A DNA stretch of 64,000 nucleotides from a bacterium (GTDB lineage Bacteria > Verrucomicrobiota > Kiritimatiellia > CAIKKV01 > CAITUY01): the NCBI GenBank assembly GCA_037143175.1, contig JBAWZF010000002.1, forward strand, positions 99,037-163,036, given 5' to 3'. A program made the position numbers and the translations under genes. A model generated the notes under the pieces. The model had not been told where the DNA came from. It searched no databases and saw nothing but the letters and a program-made list of their open reading frames with translations. Below are positions 49,401 through 57,900 of this stretch, in pieces; within the stretch, counting starts at the first letter, position 1, and each line of letters starts with the position of its first letter.

Positions 49401-49484
49401 GGGAACAGGGTAACGGCAACCTCCCTGTTACCGAATAAAAAGAATGCCATAGATCTTCCCGCCCGCCTGACCATTCTACCTTGA
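46458..49484 (+). CDS. Very large GT-C-like membrane protein with extracytoplasmic domains
   Basis: The 1008-residue protein has an N-terminal membrane part of about ten or more helices (about 15-400). The sequence NGDFSVIGLMAKHMAEGTDY follows helix 1; its Asp is the probable counterpart of the GT-C acidic pair, and no Glu follows it. It resembles GT39/PMT_2 proteins. The soluble tail is long: a discoidin-like region (about 530-640, GSTGSLTFAFGRPTRLCGVR), a linker and a beta-sandwich end (about 860-1008). The tail may bind glycans or present an acceptor. It overlaps the small RHH-like gene by 4 bp and is convergent with the AraC gene, separated by 8 bp. Confidence 0.72.
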   Translation: MNPGLRAKLWNWRWPLGVTLITVIGLVIRLCMAWAMRYPACNGDFSVIGLMAKHMAEGTDYPVFAYGVAYMGSLEPGLAALLAKLLNIEVSAFIVNLSPALIGTLLLPLLYLFGREAGSRRAGLMAMLYCLVGSDTLLHNSVAPRGGYMNVMVGGLLALWLACRIASRESRGVPVSWRTYFWMGLAAGVAWWVTQLVVVFLMAAGVILLTGFRWRMVKVGLIPALIGTLLGSLPWWLWNIANQWGSLDFGGGMAKVPFSQGIVSFGHMFLRLLEMDPLASWRGAPRLIVLLGLMTCFIALLIRERIRAAQDDRFFFRLGALLLAVFMIAVYSTSGFSRVNTTRYLLPLFPAVAVMLAVACNWLLERFRLPWGWAAFILLIPPNILLLPKMFDGVPADRARWEMAAQLQKEVAPFCDGNFVGDHYTTHWLNFASREQLCVATYPLERYAPYARRVELAERRAYLNGYGNLGAFLLATKSADRQTVVGNMLVDYGLIPPSNKWHYVEPDTISTVRDHQGKDCGKVLIDSVMDSSWSTLLKSGSTGSLTFAFGRPTRLCGVRLFSLNNSYPWRVSIEGRQDKDSPWQSLMPPLGVTSYFWSGPYVMIDGVQYFQEFRFDSPEGGISEIRLTLFGPMEGEDFIKLGETLFMESDSMARGTVGEGWASTNTPATLVTRGVTALQKEGLKRFYAPRWLTERISAATSNTLSTLLPSLFTRSIHEMAGADSRDPFPLGFPVNTGLFMDSRDVPRSREVLRAAELTWREIQLGSITLLAVEADQQSHAGSMYSRVFWTEHGCFSANYSKEKSQLLYESAIRGTTSTNHQARLSALRQAVQTYPPHYPARQALVSALTAEGLVSEANTNDAVLKVTTQPAMPAAATFRNGVELLGVTVGDLAQRGQTLPIRYYWKCQSNVTPETWAVFVHFKKKGSLFQDDHVLLAEAPLETIRYQPFPEILVESRNVTIPQSATPGDYQIWIGLLDRQTGNRVTATSLLPNKKNAIDLPARLTILP

Positions 49485-49492
49485 GCAAATCG

Positions 49493-50413
49493 TTAAGGGG
49501 CACGGAGATGGCCCGGCGGCACCCCAAAGGCACGGCGAAAGGCTCTGGAAAAATTATAGGGATCGCTGAAACCCAGTTTATCTGACACTTCCTTGATCAT
49601 CAGTCCTGAATTCTGAATCAATTCCGCCGCCCGATTTAGTCGCAGGTGCAGCAGGTAGCGACTGGGGCGTTCACGGCCGAAACGCTGGAACAGGCGACAT
49701 AAGTATGCGGGGTCAACATGGCAGGCCTCCGCGACTTCATTTAAGTTCCTGATGGAGAGGTAATGATCCCCGATATACTGCCGACACCGCTGATAGGTGG
49801 CGAAAGCGCGCGAGGTGGAAGCCGCGCCACAAGGTGTGGCAAGATCCCCGATCTTGATGATCAGATATTGCGCCACTACGGCGCACATGCGCGGACGGTC
49901 GGGATGATCGTCCCGACCATGCCGGATCAAATCCTCAAAAATCTGCTGAACCTGCTCAGGGTGCCCCACTCGCACCACCATCCCTGGGGTCAGCTGACAT
50001 TCATGCATGAGATCGCGCCCTGCCTTACCACTCAGAACAACGAAATATTTTTTTAGGGGCTGCTCAGGATCGCAGGTGATGTGGTGCTCTATGCCACGAC
50101 TATAGATGAATACCGTCCCTGTTGTAAGCGGATAGGTTCGATCACGCATCTTGAGTTGTCCCGCCCCCCGCGCAACGAACTCAATAATCGGATGTGGAAA
50201 GCCTGCGCGATGAATTGTGTATTCCGGCCGGCATTGCTCAACCCCACCGCTAATAACCGTCAACGGCGCCGGGTCAGAGGGATTCAGTCGCAGATAAAAC
50301 CGCTGCGCGGAGGATACCTGATCACTAAAATATGTGGGCTCAGCTTTCATCGCCAAAAATTTAGCATTATAATTATGACATTTTACTGTGAAATAAAAGT
50401 CAATAAATGACAT
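49493..50413 (-). CDS. AraC-family transcription regulator
   Basis: The protein of up to 306 residues has an N-terminal cupin-like sensing domain (HPIIEFVARGAGQLKMRDRT, then TGTVFIYSRGIEHHI). The C-terminal domain has two helix-turn-helix units (SIRNLNEVAEACHVDPAYLC, then SGLMIKEVSDKLGFSDPYNF and SRAFRRAFG), the AraC/XylS signature. It is divergent from fucI with an 80-bp gap that holds an inverted repeat, so it is likely the regulator of L-fucose use, activated by a sugar bound to the cupin domain. The start is uncertain: ATG 50350 (MKAEPTY) also fits because the sensing domain begins later. Confidence 0.9.
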   Translation of the reverse strand: MSFIDFYFTVKCHNYNAKFLAMKAEPTYFSDQVSSAQRFYLRLNPSDPAPLTVISGGVEQCRPEYTIHRAGFPHPIIEFVARGAGQLKMRDRTYPLTTGTVFIYSRGIEHHITCDPEQPLKKYFVVLSGKAGRDLMHECQLTPGMVVRVGHPEQVQQIFEDLIRHGRDDHPDRPRMCAVVAQYLIIKIGDLATPCGAASTSRAFATYQRCRQYIGDHYLSIRNLNEVAEACHVDPAYLCRLFQRFGRERPSRYLLHLRLNRAAELIQNSGLMIKEVSDKLGFSDPYNFSRAFRRAFGVPPGHLRAP

Positions 50414-50461
50414 TCACGCGTCAAACGCAGCCATTGGTAGCAAACAAACGCGTGATATGAT
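50414..50461 (+). promoter_or_regulatory. fucI promoter region with inverted repeat
   Basis: A plausible -35 TTGGTA (50434-50439) and -10 TATGAT (50456-50461) are 16 bp apart, 32 bp before fucI. They are framed by perfect inverted 8-mers TCACGCGT (50414-50421) and ACGCGTGA (50448-50455), the second overlapping the -10 upstream edge. This is a candidate operator for the adjacent AraC regulator or the LacI-like protein downstream. Confidence 0.45.
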
Positions 50462-50493
50462 CCCCGAAACGTTCACTAAAGGAGCAACTAAAA

Positions 50494-52266
50494 ATGACAA
50501 CATGGATCGGTGGTTTTCCCAAAATAGGTATTCGTCCCACAATTGACGGCCGTCGCAGAGGCGTGCGGGAGTCGCTCGAAAAGCAAGTCATGGCCATGGC
50601 CTTGACGGCCTCCAAGTTTCTCTCCTCCAATCTCAAATATCCCAATGGCAAGCCTGTGGAATGCGTCATCGCCGACTCCTGTATTGGCGGGGTGACGGAG
50701 GCGGCCGCCTGTGCCGATAAATTCCGTCGTGAAGGCGTGGGCGTTTCGCTGACAGTAACCCCTTGCTGGTGCTACGGCAGCGAGACCATGGATATGGATC
50801 CAACCATGCCCAAGGCGGTCTGGGGTTTCAACGGCACTGAACGTCCGGGCGCAGTCTATCTGGCCGCCTGTCTGGCAGGACACAACCAGAAGGGGCTCCC
50901 AGCCTTCGGAATCTATGGCCGTGACGTACAGGACAAGGGCGACACCACGATTCCCGCGGACGTGCAGGAGAAGTTGTTGCGCTTCGCCAAGGCCGGACTC
51001 GCCGTCTCCACCATGCGCGGTAAGTCTTATCTCTCCATGGGCGGCGTCTCAATGGGTATCGCCGGCTCGATTGTCGATCAGCCCTTCTTTGAAAGCTACC
51101 TCGGTATGCGCGTCGAGAGCATCGACATGTCTGAATTCACACGCCGCATCGACGAGAACATCTTTGATCCGAAAGAGTTCGAGAAGGCCTATGCCTGGAC
51201 CCGTAAGAACTGCAAAGAGGGCAAGGACATCAACAGCTCACCTCGTGATGCCAAGGGCAAGGATCGCGACTGGCAGACTGTCGTCAAGATGACCATGATT
51301 GCCCGTGACCTGATGGAGGGTAACCCCCGTTTGGCAGAGCTCGGATTTGGCGAGGAAGCGCTAGGACACAATGCCATAGCCGGCGGTTTCCAAGGCCAGC
51401 GCCAGTGGACCGACCACTTCCCTAACGGCGACTTCATGGAGGCCATGCTAACCTCCTCCTTCGACTGGAATGGCATCCGGGCGCCCAAGGTATTCGCGAC
51501 GGAAAATGACAGCTTGAACGGTACGGCCATGCTGTTCGGTTATCTGCTAACCAATACCGCCCAGATCTTTGCCGATGTGCGAACCTTCTGGAGCCCCGAA
51601 GCGGTTAAGCGTGTGACAGGACAGAAACTGACCGGCTTGGCGGCGAATGGTTTGATTCACCTGATCAACTCCGGCGCCGCCTCCCTGGACGGAACTGGCG
51701 AACAGTCCATCAAGGGCAAACCGGCAATGAAACCTTTCTGGGATATCACCGAGGCTGAAGCGGCCAAGTGCCTGAAGGCGACCACCTGGCCGTCTGCTGT
51801 GCACGAGTACTTCCGCGGCGGCGGTTTCTCATCCTGCTATCTGTCACGTGGCGGCATGCCCATGACCATGATGCGGGTCAGCCTGGTCAAGGGTCTGGGT
51901 CCGATCCTTCAGATCGCCGAAGGCTGGTCGGCGGACATTCCCGCCAAGGTTCACAAGACGCTGAATGAGCGAACAAATCAGACCTGGCCGACAACCTGGT
52001 TTGCCCCGCGGCTTACAGGCAAGGGCGCCTTCAAGGATGTCTATAGCGTCATGAACAACTGGAGCGCGAATCATGGTGCGATCAGCTACGGGCACATCGG
52101 GGCCGACCTGATCTCCCTGGCTTCGTTGCTGCGTATTCCCGTGGCGATGCACAATGTTGAGGACGAAAACATTTTCCGTCCCAGCACGTGGGGTCTGTTT
52201 GGCGAGCAGGATGCTCAAGGCGCAGACTACCGCGCCTGCCAGAACTTCGGCCCGTTGTACGGTTGA
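50494..52266 (+). CDS. fucI: L-fucose isomerase
   Basis: The 590-residue enzyme converts L-fucose to L-fuculose and may also act on D-arabinose. It aligns through the FucI length (E. coli 591) and motifs: [20 protein letters not shown] at the start, [33 protein letters not shown] and [11 protein letters not shown]. Also seen are [39 protein letters not shown] (metal-ligand Glu/Asp), and [27 protein letters not shown] lies about 9 bp before the ATG. It is followed by a strong terminator and then the LacI-like gene. No fucK or fucA is in the window. Confidence 0.96.
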   Translation: MTTWIGGFPKIGIRPTIDGRRRGVRESLEKQVMAMALTASKFLSSNLKYPNGKPVECVIADSCIGGVTEAAACADKFRREGVGVSLTVTPCWCYGSETMDMDPTMPKAVWGFNGTERPGAVYLAACLAGHNQKGLPAFGIYGRDVQDKGDTTIPADVQEKLLRFAKAGLAVSTMRGKSYLSMGGVSMGIAGSIVDQPFFESYLGMRVESIDMSEFTRRIDENIFDPKEFEKAYAWTRKNCKEGKDINSSPRDAKGKDRDWQTVVKMTMIARDLMEGNPRLAELGFGEEALGHNAIAGGFQGQRQWTDHFPNGDFMEAMLTSSFDWNGIRAPKVFATENDSLNGTAMLFGYLLTNTAQIFADVRTFWSPEAVKRVTGQKLTGLAANGLIHLINSGAASLDGTGEQSIKGKPAMKPFWDITEAEAAKCLKATTWPSAVHEYFRGGGFSSCYLSRGGMPMTMMRVSLVKGLGPILQIAEGWSADIPAKVHKTLNERTNQTWPTTWFAPRLTGKGAFKDVYSVMNNWSANHGAISYGHIGADLISLASLLRIPVAMHNVEDENIFRPSTWGLFGEQDAQGADYRACQNFGPLYG

Positions 52267-52287
52267 TCCACTTAGTCAACGACTGAG

Positions 52288-52327
52288 CAAACACCTCCAT
52301 TGTCACCAATGGAGGTGTTTGTTTTTT
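52288..52327 (+). terminator. Terminator after fucI
   Basis: A perfect 15-bp stem (CAAACACCTCCATTG at 52288-52302 and its complement at 52307-52321) with a 4-base loop is followed by a run of Ts. It lies 21 bp after the fucI stop and isolates fucI from the LacI-like gene. Confidence 0.93.
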
Positions 52328-52341
52328 CAAACAACACTTCC

Positions 52342-52380
52342 AATTCATCTCAAGCCCTGCTATAGGGCTTGAGATGAATT
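52342..52380. repeat. 39-bp palindrome, copy 1 (overlaps the LacI-like start)
   Basis: Seventeen-base perfect arms (52342-52358, 52364-52380) around a 5-base loop; the inner words are ATCTCAAGCCC and GGGCTTGAGAT. The start codon of the LacI-like gene (52374-52376) is inside the right arm, so the hairpin in mRNA would hide it. A 39-bp relative lies just past the same gene's stop (54196-54234). It may be an operator, a translation switch, or an end repeat of an inserted element. Confidence 0.85.
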
Positions 52381-54173
52381 CACAAGTCACTTTAAAAGAC
52401 GTCGCCAAGGCTGTCGGACTCTCGGAAACGACGGTCTCTCTGGTCATCAACGGGAAGGCCGCGCAACGCGGAATTACCCCTGCGACTCAGGCCCGCGTCT
52501 CCGCCGCCATCCGTCAATTGGGCTATCAGCCCGACCCGATCACCCGCCGCTTCGCACTCCATCAGGCTGTGCCGCATGCTGCGGCACAGCCTGATGGAAT
52601 CTCAAATGGGAGATCTCAGATTGCAGCGAAGGATCCGATCGCACAGCAGATCGGTCTCGTTCTTTCCGTCACCACTCAGACTAACACCCTGGCGCTGATT
52701 CCTGGATTGGAGCAGGACCTCACGGCGGCTGGGTATCACCTGAATATCATCGTCACTCCGGCCGACCCAACGTCGGTCCGGGCGCGAATTAGCCAGTTAC
52801 TCCACGAAGATCCCGCCGGCATACTGGCCTGCCCCAGCGTCTATGCGGTCGTAACAACGGCCGTGGCGACAGCTTGCCCTGAGCTCAGTCGAAGGGTCTG
52901 TCCCGTGATCGTGTTGTGGCAAGACGCAGCGAAGGCGATGCTAAGAGCAGTGAGCAGCGGGCAGTTACCAGGGGGCAGCGAGAACAACGAATCCAAAGCG
53001 ATATTCTCTGAGCCCATATGGCCAAGTTCGCCTGCGGCTCCAGCACCGGCATCGTCCTCACAACCTAGCAACCAATTTCGCCAAGACGGCTCGGCAGGGA
53101 CGCCTCGCCCTACCCAAATACAAGAGATTTTCCAAGGTAGGGCGAAGCCTCCGGCTGAGCCGATGATTTTTCAACAGGCTGCTAAACCAGTCATATCCAT
53201 CGTGGTTCCGGCCCCACCGCCTTCAAAACCGCCACCGATCATTGTCGAAACACGGCCCCAAGCGCCAACCATCACTCCAGACCCAACGCCCATAGAAACG
53301 CCGCAATCACAGGAACCCGCAGCAGTAATCCCAGAACCGGTAACCGCAGAAACCCCACCGGTCACACCGGCTTCAACACCAGAGACAACTGCAACTGAAT
53401 CTTCAACACCGGCTCCAGAACCCATCACGGACTTCGAGCCTTTTTCATCGCCAGAGCCAGTCATTGAAGAAGCTCCAACACCGGAACCAGCGATCGAGGT
53501 AACATCACCAACCTCACTACCAATGGAAGAAGTCGCCGAGATCCCAACGCATGAACCCGAACCTGTATCGGTTCCGGTCATCATGCCGGAGCCGGTGGTG
53601 AATCCACCCATAGAGGAAATTCAGTCACCTGAAACGCCTCTCGACCCAATACCAATGTCGCAACCAGATACGCCTGAGGCGCCTCCAACGGCACCGCCGC
53701 CGGAGCCAGTCATTGTTGAAGAATCGCCAACACCGGAACCGGTGGTCGCAACACCGATACCGGAGCCCGAACCGACGCCCACCCCAGTGTCCGAACCGCC
53801 ACCCGTAACGCCAGCATCGGAACCGGCCGTAGTGGATGAACCGCCCCCGACACCTAAACCGATCTTTACAGAAACACCGGTAGCGACACCGATCCCTACG
53901 CCAGACCCGCCCCCCATCATCGCGCCAGATCCGGTGGCGGCTCCACCCATAGTGAAAATTCCCCCACCGGAACCGCCCCACCCCGAACCAATACCTGTGG
54001 TACCGACTCCGCCACCCGTGGTCATCGAGGAACCGGCCCCCATTGGTAACCCAAATCCGGTGACAATGGAAGAAGGCGGAGAATCGATTCCAGACACCGA
54101 GGAAATAGCAACTGAAGCGGATGTTCCAACCCCCGCAATGACTGATTCTCAGGATAAAACGGACGGTATTTGA
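52374..54173 (+). CDS. LacI-type DNA-binding domain joined to a long Pro/Glu-rich tail
   Basis: The 599-residue product begins with a normal LacI HTH and hinge (VTLKDVAKAVGLSETTVSLV, 5-24). An insert encoded by a perfect DNA hairpin follows (about 62-75). Then comes the first part of a periplasmic-binding-protein-like domain (QIGLVLSVTTQTNTLALIPG to CPVIVLWQDAAKAML, about 95-190). There the domain breaks off, before most of its second lobe. From about residue 265 to the end the chain is low-complexity, with many PEP, PPP and TPEP words and no hydrophobic core. Two more repeat-like DNA segments lie within. It may be a decayed regulator read through into a Pro-rich sequence, or a deliberate fusion whose tail is a spacer. 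No sugar gene follows it on this strand. Confidence 0.65.
   Translation: MNSQVTLKDVAKAVGLSETTVSLVINGKAAQRGITPATQARVSAAIRQLGYQPDPITRRFALHQAVPHAAAQPDGISNGRSQIAAKDPIAQQIGLVLSVTTQTNTLALIPGLEQDLTAAGYHLNIIVTPADPTSVRARISQLLHEDPAGILACPSVYAVVTTAVATACPELSRRVCPVIVLWQDAAKAMLRAVSSGQLPGGSENNESKAIFSEPIWPSSPAAPAPASSSQPSNQFRQDGSAGTPRPTQIQEIFQGRAKPPAEPMIFQQAAKPVISIVVPAPPPSKPPPIIVETRPQAPTITPDPTPIETPQSQEPAAVIPEPVTAETPPVTPASTPETTATESSTPAPEPITDFEPFSSPEPVIEEAPTPEPAIEVTSPTSLPMEEVAEIPTHEPEPVSVPVIMPEPVVNPPIEEIQSPETPLDPIPMSQPDTPEAPPTAPPPEPVIVEESPTPEPVVATPIPEPEPTPTPVSEPPPVTPASEPAVVDEPPPTPKPIFTETPVATPIPTPDPPPIIAPDPVAAPPIVKIPPPEPPHPEPIPVVPTPPPVVIEEPAPIGNPNPVTMEEGGESIPDTEEIATEADVPTPAMTDSQDKTDGI
52559..52597. repeat. Perfect hairpin inside the LacI-like coding sequence
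   Basis: Arms of 18 bases (CCATCAGGCTGTGCCGCA at 52559-52576 and its exact complement at 52580-52597) with a 3-base loop lie in frame between the DNA-binding and ligand domains. The encoded residues are not part of the LacI fold, so this looks like an inserted palindromic element. Confidence 0.85.
53078..53181. repeat. Dispersed palindromic repeat, copy B (inside coding sequence)
   Basis: Same core as the intergenic copy at about 24307-24408: GACGGCTCGGCAGGGACGCC starts at 53085, the partner arm ends at 53162, and the shared tail TTCAACAGGCT ends at about 53180. Differences are mainly in the spacer. Here it is translated in frame as part of the LacI-like product (DGSAGTPRPTQIQEIFQGRA), at the junction of the broken ligand domain and the Pro-rich tail. 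Confidence 0.85.
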
Positions 54174-54195
54174 TGGAGCATTTCGAAACGACACA

Positions 54196-54234
54196 AATTT
54201 ATCTCAAGCCCTAATAGCGGGCTTGAGATAAATT
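54196..54234. repeat. 39-bp palindrome, copy 2 (between convergent genes)
   Basis: Perfect 17-base arms (54195-54211, 54219-54235) with the same ATCTCAAGCCC / GGGCTTGAGAT core as copy 1. Relative to copy 1, a C-G pair in the stem is replaced by T-A, a matched change that keeps pairing. It sits between the LacI-like stop and the metallopeptidase stop and may work as a bidirectional terminator. Confidence 0.85.
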
Positions 54235-54251
54235 TCACCGCATCCTCTGGA

Positions 54252-54944
54252 TCACAACTCTGACGTCTCTAAGCGTTGCTTTATCGCTCGCCACCCTGGG
54301 CTAAGTTTTTCCAACTCAGCATAGAACTCTTTGTCGTGACGAGGATGCTTGATATGGCAAACCTCATGCACGATCACATAGTCAATGCACGGCACCGGGG
54401 CGCGAACCAATTCCGGATTCAGATACATGCGTCCGTCAGAATGAGTACTCCCCCACCGTTTAGGCATGTCGAGCAAATGCAACTTGGGTTCCGGCAATCC
54501 ACGCGTGACGCACCAGGCTCGCCATTTCAGAAGGCGTCGCTCAAATTGCTCCTTGGCCTTCACCCTCATCCAGCCGGAAAGTAAGACGGACACCGCGATG
54601 CTGGTATTGGATGGTAAACTGATATGCAGGTAGCCCCCCCGCAACTTTACATCCGGCTTGGCTGCCAGAGAGATTTTCAGGCGGTATTGCCGCCCCAGAT
54701 AACGATGGGTCGCCCCGGTGCAATACCGCCGTGCCGGTCGCTCCACACGCAGGGCCAGAAAATGACGGCGCTGCCGCATGATCCATAAAGACCGTTTCCG
54801 AATCTTGTCCTGTATCTCGGGAACTCCGGCGCCCAAAGGAGCAACCACCTCCACAGCGCCATTCGGTAGCACACTGATCGCCAACGTATGCCGCTTAGTT
54901 CGCTTCAAGAAACACTGCCCAATGACCGTGGAGATCTTTTGCAT
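54252..54944 (-). CDS. YgjP-like (DUF45) metallopeptidase
   Basis: The 230-residue protein ends with the YgjP/WLM-type zinc motif: YVIVHEVCHIKHPRHDKEFY (HExxH, then a third ligand His about 6 residues further), followed by LSPGWRAIKQRLE. The N-terminal part has the family's RRHFLALRVERPARRY and GSTHSDGRMYLNPEL segments. Such genes are common next to type I restriction operons, but their role there is not known. Its ATG directly follows the hsdR stop, with no gap, so it is the last gene of the defence operon. The 39-bp palindrome lies just beyond its stop. Confidence 0.9.
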   Translation of the reverse strand: MQKISTVIGQCFLKRTKRHTLAISVLPNGAVEVVAPLGAGVPEIQDKIRKRSLWIMRQRRHFLALRVERPARRYCTGATHRYLGRQYRLKISLAAKPDVKLRGGYLHISLPSNTSIAVSVLLSGWMRVKAKEQFERRLLKWRAWCVTRGLPEPKLHLLDMPKRWGSTHSDGRMYLNPELVRAPVPCIDYVIVHEVCHIKHPRHDKEFYAELEKLSPGWRAIKQRLETSEL

Positions 54945-57900
54945 TTACACATCGTCCGGACGGTTTCGGGCAATCTGAAGGCAGGACTCAATCAGCGCAT
55001 CCATCTGCTCCAGGGAAAGAGTGATTCCCTTCAATTTCTGGAGTTCAAACAGAAAATCATCCATCTGGTTCCGCATACGGTTCTGGGCGTCCGAGTTATC
55101 CCGCCACCGAACCACCGCCTCTGCCCGAATGATGGCCTCCAGTTTCAAGCTCATCTCCGCACGAATCTGATCAATCGCGGCATCCCGTGCAACCGCCGCA
55201 GACCCGTATGAAGGAGACCCCTCCCTCACGCCAGGAGTCATTTTTTCCGAAACCGCTCCATAGAGCGCCTGGGCAAAGTCATTGCCATCGAGGGAGGCCG
55301 GCATATCCGACTTCCGGCGATCCCGCACACGCTCCATGATCTCCTTCACCTTGGCCAGGTATTGGGCATCCGTGATACGCTGCTGCTTGTACTCGGCAAT
55401 CGTCTGCTCCAGCAGCAGGGAGAATTTCCGATAGAAGAACGGATCTTCCTCCATCTTTTCGGTGATCGTCTTTTTCGTCCGATTGGCGATGATGTCGGCC
55501 TTGGCCCTCGGGGATCGCGCCTTATCGACTTCCTTTTCGAATGCCTGGCGTTCGAAGATATTTACAGGGTCCACCACCTGAATGACCTCATCCGCCTGAA
55601 CATAGGTCGCCAGCATCTTCTGGATTTGCGCCTCATAGTCCCGGTAATCAATCTCCTCGGCATACCGAATCTTCACGGAGGCACGCAGCTTCTGAAAAAA
55701 CATCGCATCCTTCTTGTAACGCTCGACCTTATCGTCCGGCGTGGCAATTACCCACTGGATACTGGAAAGCCCCATTCGCAATACACGGCAGAACTTGGAT
55801 AGCTTGGTGTAGTAATCCTCCCGCCGCTCAGGCTTCTCCAGCGACAGCTCAAAGGCCTCCTCATCCTTCTTGTTGGTTACTTCCCGGAACAAGTCCCAGA
55901 GCGCGTCATGCAGTTTAGGCAATGCCTTGAGCGCCTCCGTCAGATCGGTCAGCGTCCCTTCCAGATCTTCCTCATCGAACTTGCCGTCCAAGTCGCTGTA
56001 AAGCTCCAGCGCGTCATGCAATTGCGTGACAACCCCGTAGTAGTCGATGATATAGCCGAAGTCCTTGCCGGTGTGCAGCCGATTCACGCGGGCAATGGCC
56101 TGGAGAAGTGTATGCTCCTTCAGACTTCGCGCAATATACAGCACCACATTACGGGGCGCATCGAAACCGGTCAGCAGTTTATCTACCACGATGACGAGCT
56201 CAGGCGTCTCAGACTTCTTAAACGAGTTGATAATCTGGCGGTTATATTCCTTTTCGGAACCATACTTCTCCATCATTGCTTTCCAGAATCGCTCGACGCT
56301 CTCTTCTTTAATCACCATGACCCCGTCATCGCCTTCGATCTCCTGGGGACCGGAAATGACCACCTCACTGGTTACCTTTCCGAATTCGTCGAAGAACCGT
56401 TTCAGGATCAGAGCCTCCTTCTTACCGGAAGCGGTCAACTGCCCCTTGAAACCCGTGCCTGCCCATTGTGTCGAAAAGTGCTGTGAAACATCCCACGCGA
56501 TCAGGTACAGCCGGCTTTCCAATCGGTTAAGTTCATCGCGCGATGCGAATTTCCGCTTCAAGTCGGTCTTCTGCGCCGGTGTCAGGCCCTTGCACATAGC
56601 CTCGAACATGGCATCCACGGCCTTCTTATTCACATTCTGCATGATGTGGCGGCCTTCATAGAGGAGCGGAACTACCGCCGCATCGGCCACGGCATCGCGA
56701 ATGGTGTACGCCGGTTCGATGAAGCCGCCAAATTTCAGCGCCGTGTTTTTCTCCTTCTTCATCAGCGGCGTTCCGGTGAAGCCGATAAAACAGGCCTTTG
56801 GCAAGGCTTTACGCATGCGGATGTTGGCCTCCCCATATTGGCTGCGATGGCTTTCATCCACGAGGACGAAGATGTCGTCATCCTCATTCTTGAAGTTATC
56901 GGCAACATTGGCGGCCGCCCGGAACTTATCAATCACGGTGGTGATCACGGCCACACGCTCATTCTTCAACAACTCTTGCAGGTTTTTCCCAGTCTTGGCC
57001 ATGCGCGGCTCCTTGCCGCACTGATGGAAGGTCTTCCAAATCTGCTCATCGAGATCGACACGGTCCGTAACGATCACGATCCGGGGATTCTTGATCTGAT
57101 CATCCAAAGCCAAGGCCTTGCCCAACAGCACCATCACCAGTGACTTGCCCGAGCCTTGGGTTTGCCAGATTACGCCACCTTTGCGGCGTCCCTCAGTATC
57201 GCGCTGCTGTACCCTCTCCAAGGTCTTACGGATGGCGAAATATTGCTGATACCTAGCGACCTTCTTCACCGCTCCGCCCTCATCATAGAGCATAAACTGC
57301 CGCGCCAGTTCAATGAGTCGCTCAGGACGGCATAGCGCCCAAATCAACCGGTCCTGTTCGGTCGGCTCCCGAGCCTGGATCGCCATTTCCTCAAATGCCT
57401 GCTTGGCATAGGCAAACGCACCCTTGAACAGTTTGTCATGCTCCTCGCGCCGCACCGGCCCATTGATGGCAGCACGCACCTCCGCATCCACATCGCGCAT
57501 CTCGCGCCACTTCGCCCAGAACTTGATCGGCGTGCCGGTCGTGCCATAACTGCCTTCATTCTTATTCAGGGCCAGAACAAGCTGGGTATAGAGGAAGAGA
57601 TGAGGGATCTCGTCATTCTGCCAATTCCGAATTGACTGCTTGATGGCCTGCTCCAGTGAATGCTTCTCTTCCGGACGTTTGCATTCGATTGCCACAAAAG
57701 GGATGCCGTTCACGAAACAGACAATGTCAGGCCGCCGGGTTTCCTTGCTGCCGGTGCGCTCCACTTCAAACTCCGAGGTGACATGGAAGGTATTGTTACG
57801 GGGATTAGCCCAGTCAATAAAGCGAAGTGTAAAACCCTTGGTCACCCCATCAATGGTCTGATCCAGACTCTTGCCAAGAGTCAGCAGATCATAAACCTTC

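Noticed and set aside
53171..54173. CRISPR-like or VNTR array in the Pro-rich tail
   Set aside because: The repeated CCGGA/CCAGAACC words are irregular in length and spacing and follow codon phase, so they reflect protein composition and not a repeat-spacer array.
53171..54194. Gly/Ser-rich and Arg/Trp-rich minus-strand reading frames
   Set aside because: They mirror the Pro/Glu-rich tail of the LacI-like gene in other frames and have no fold or start site.
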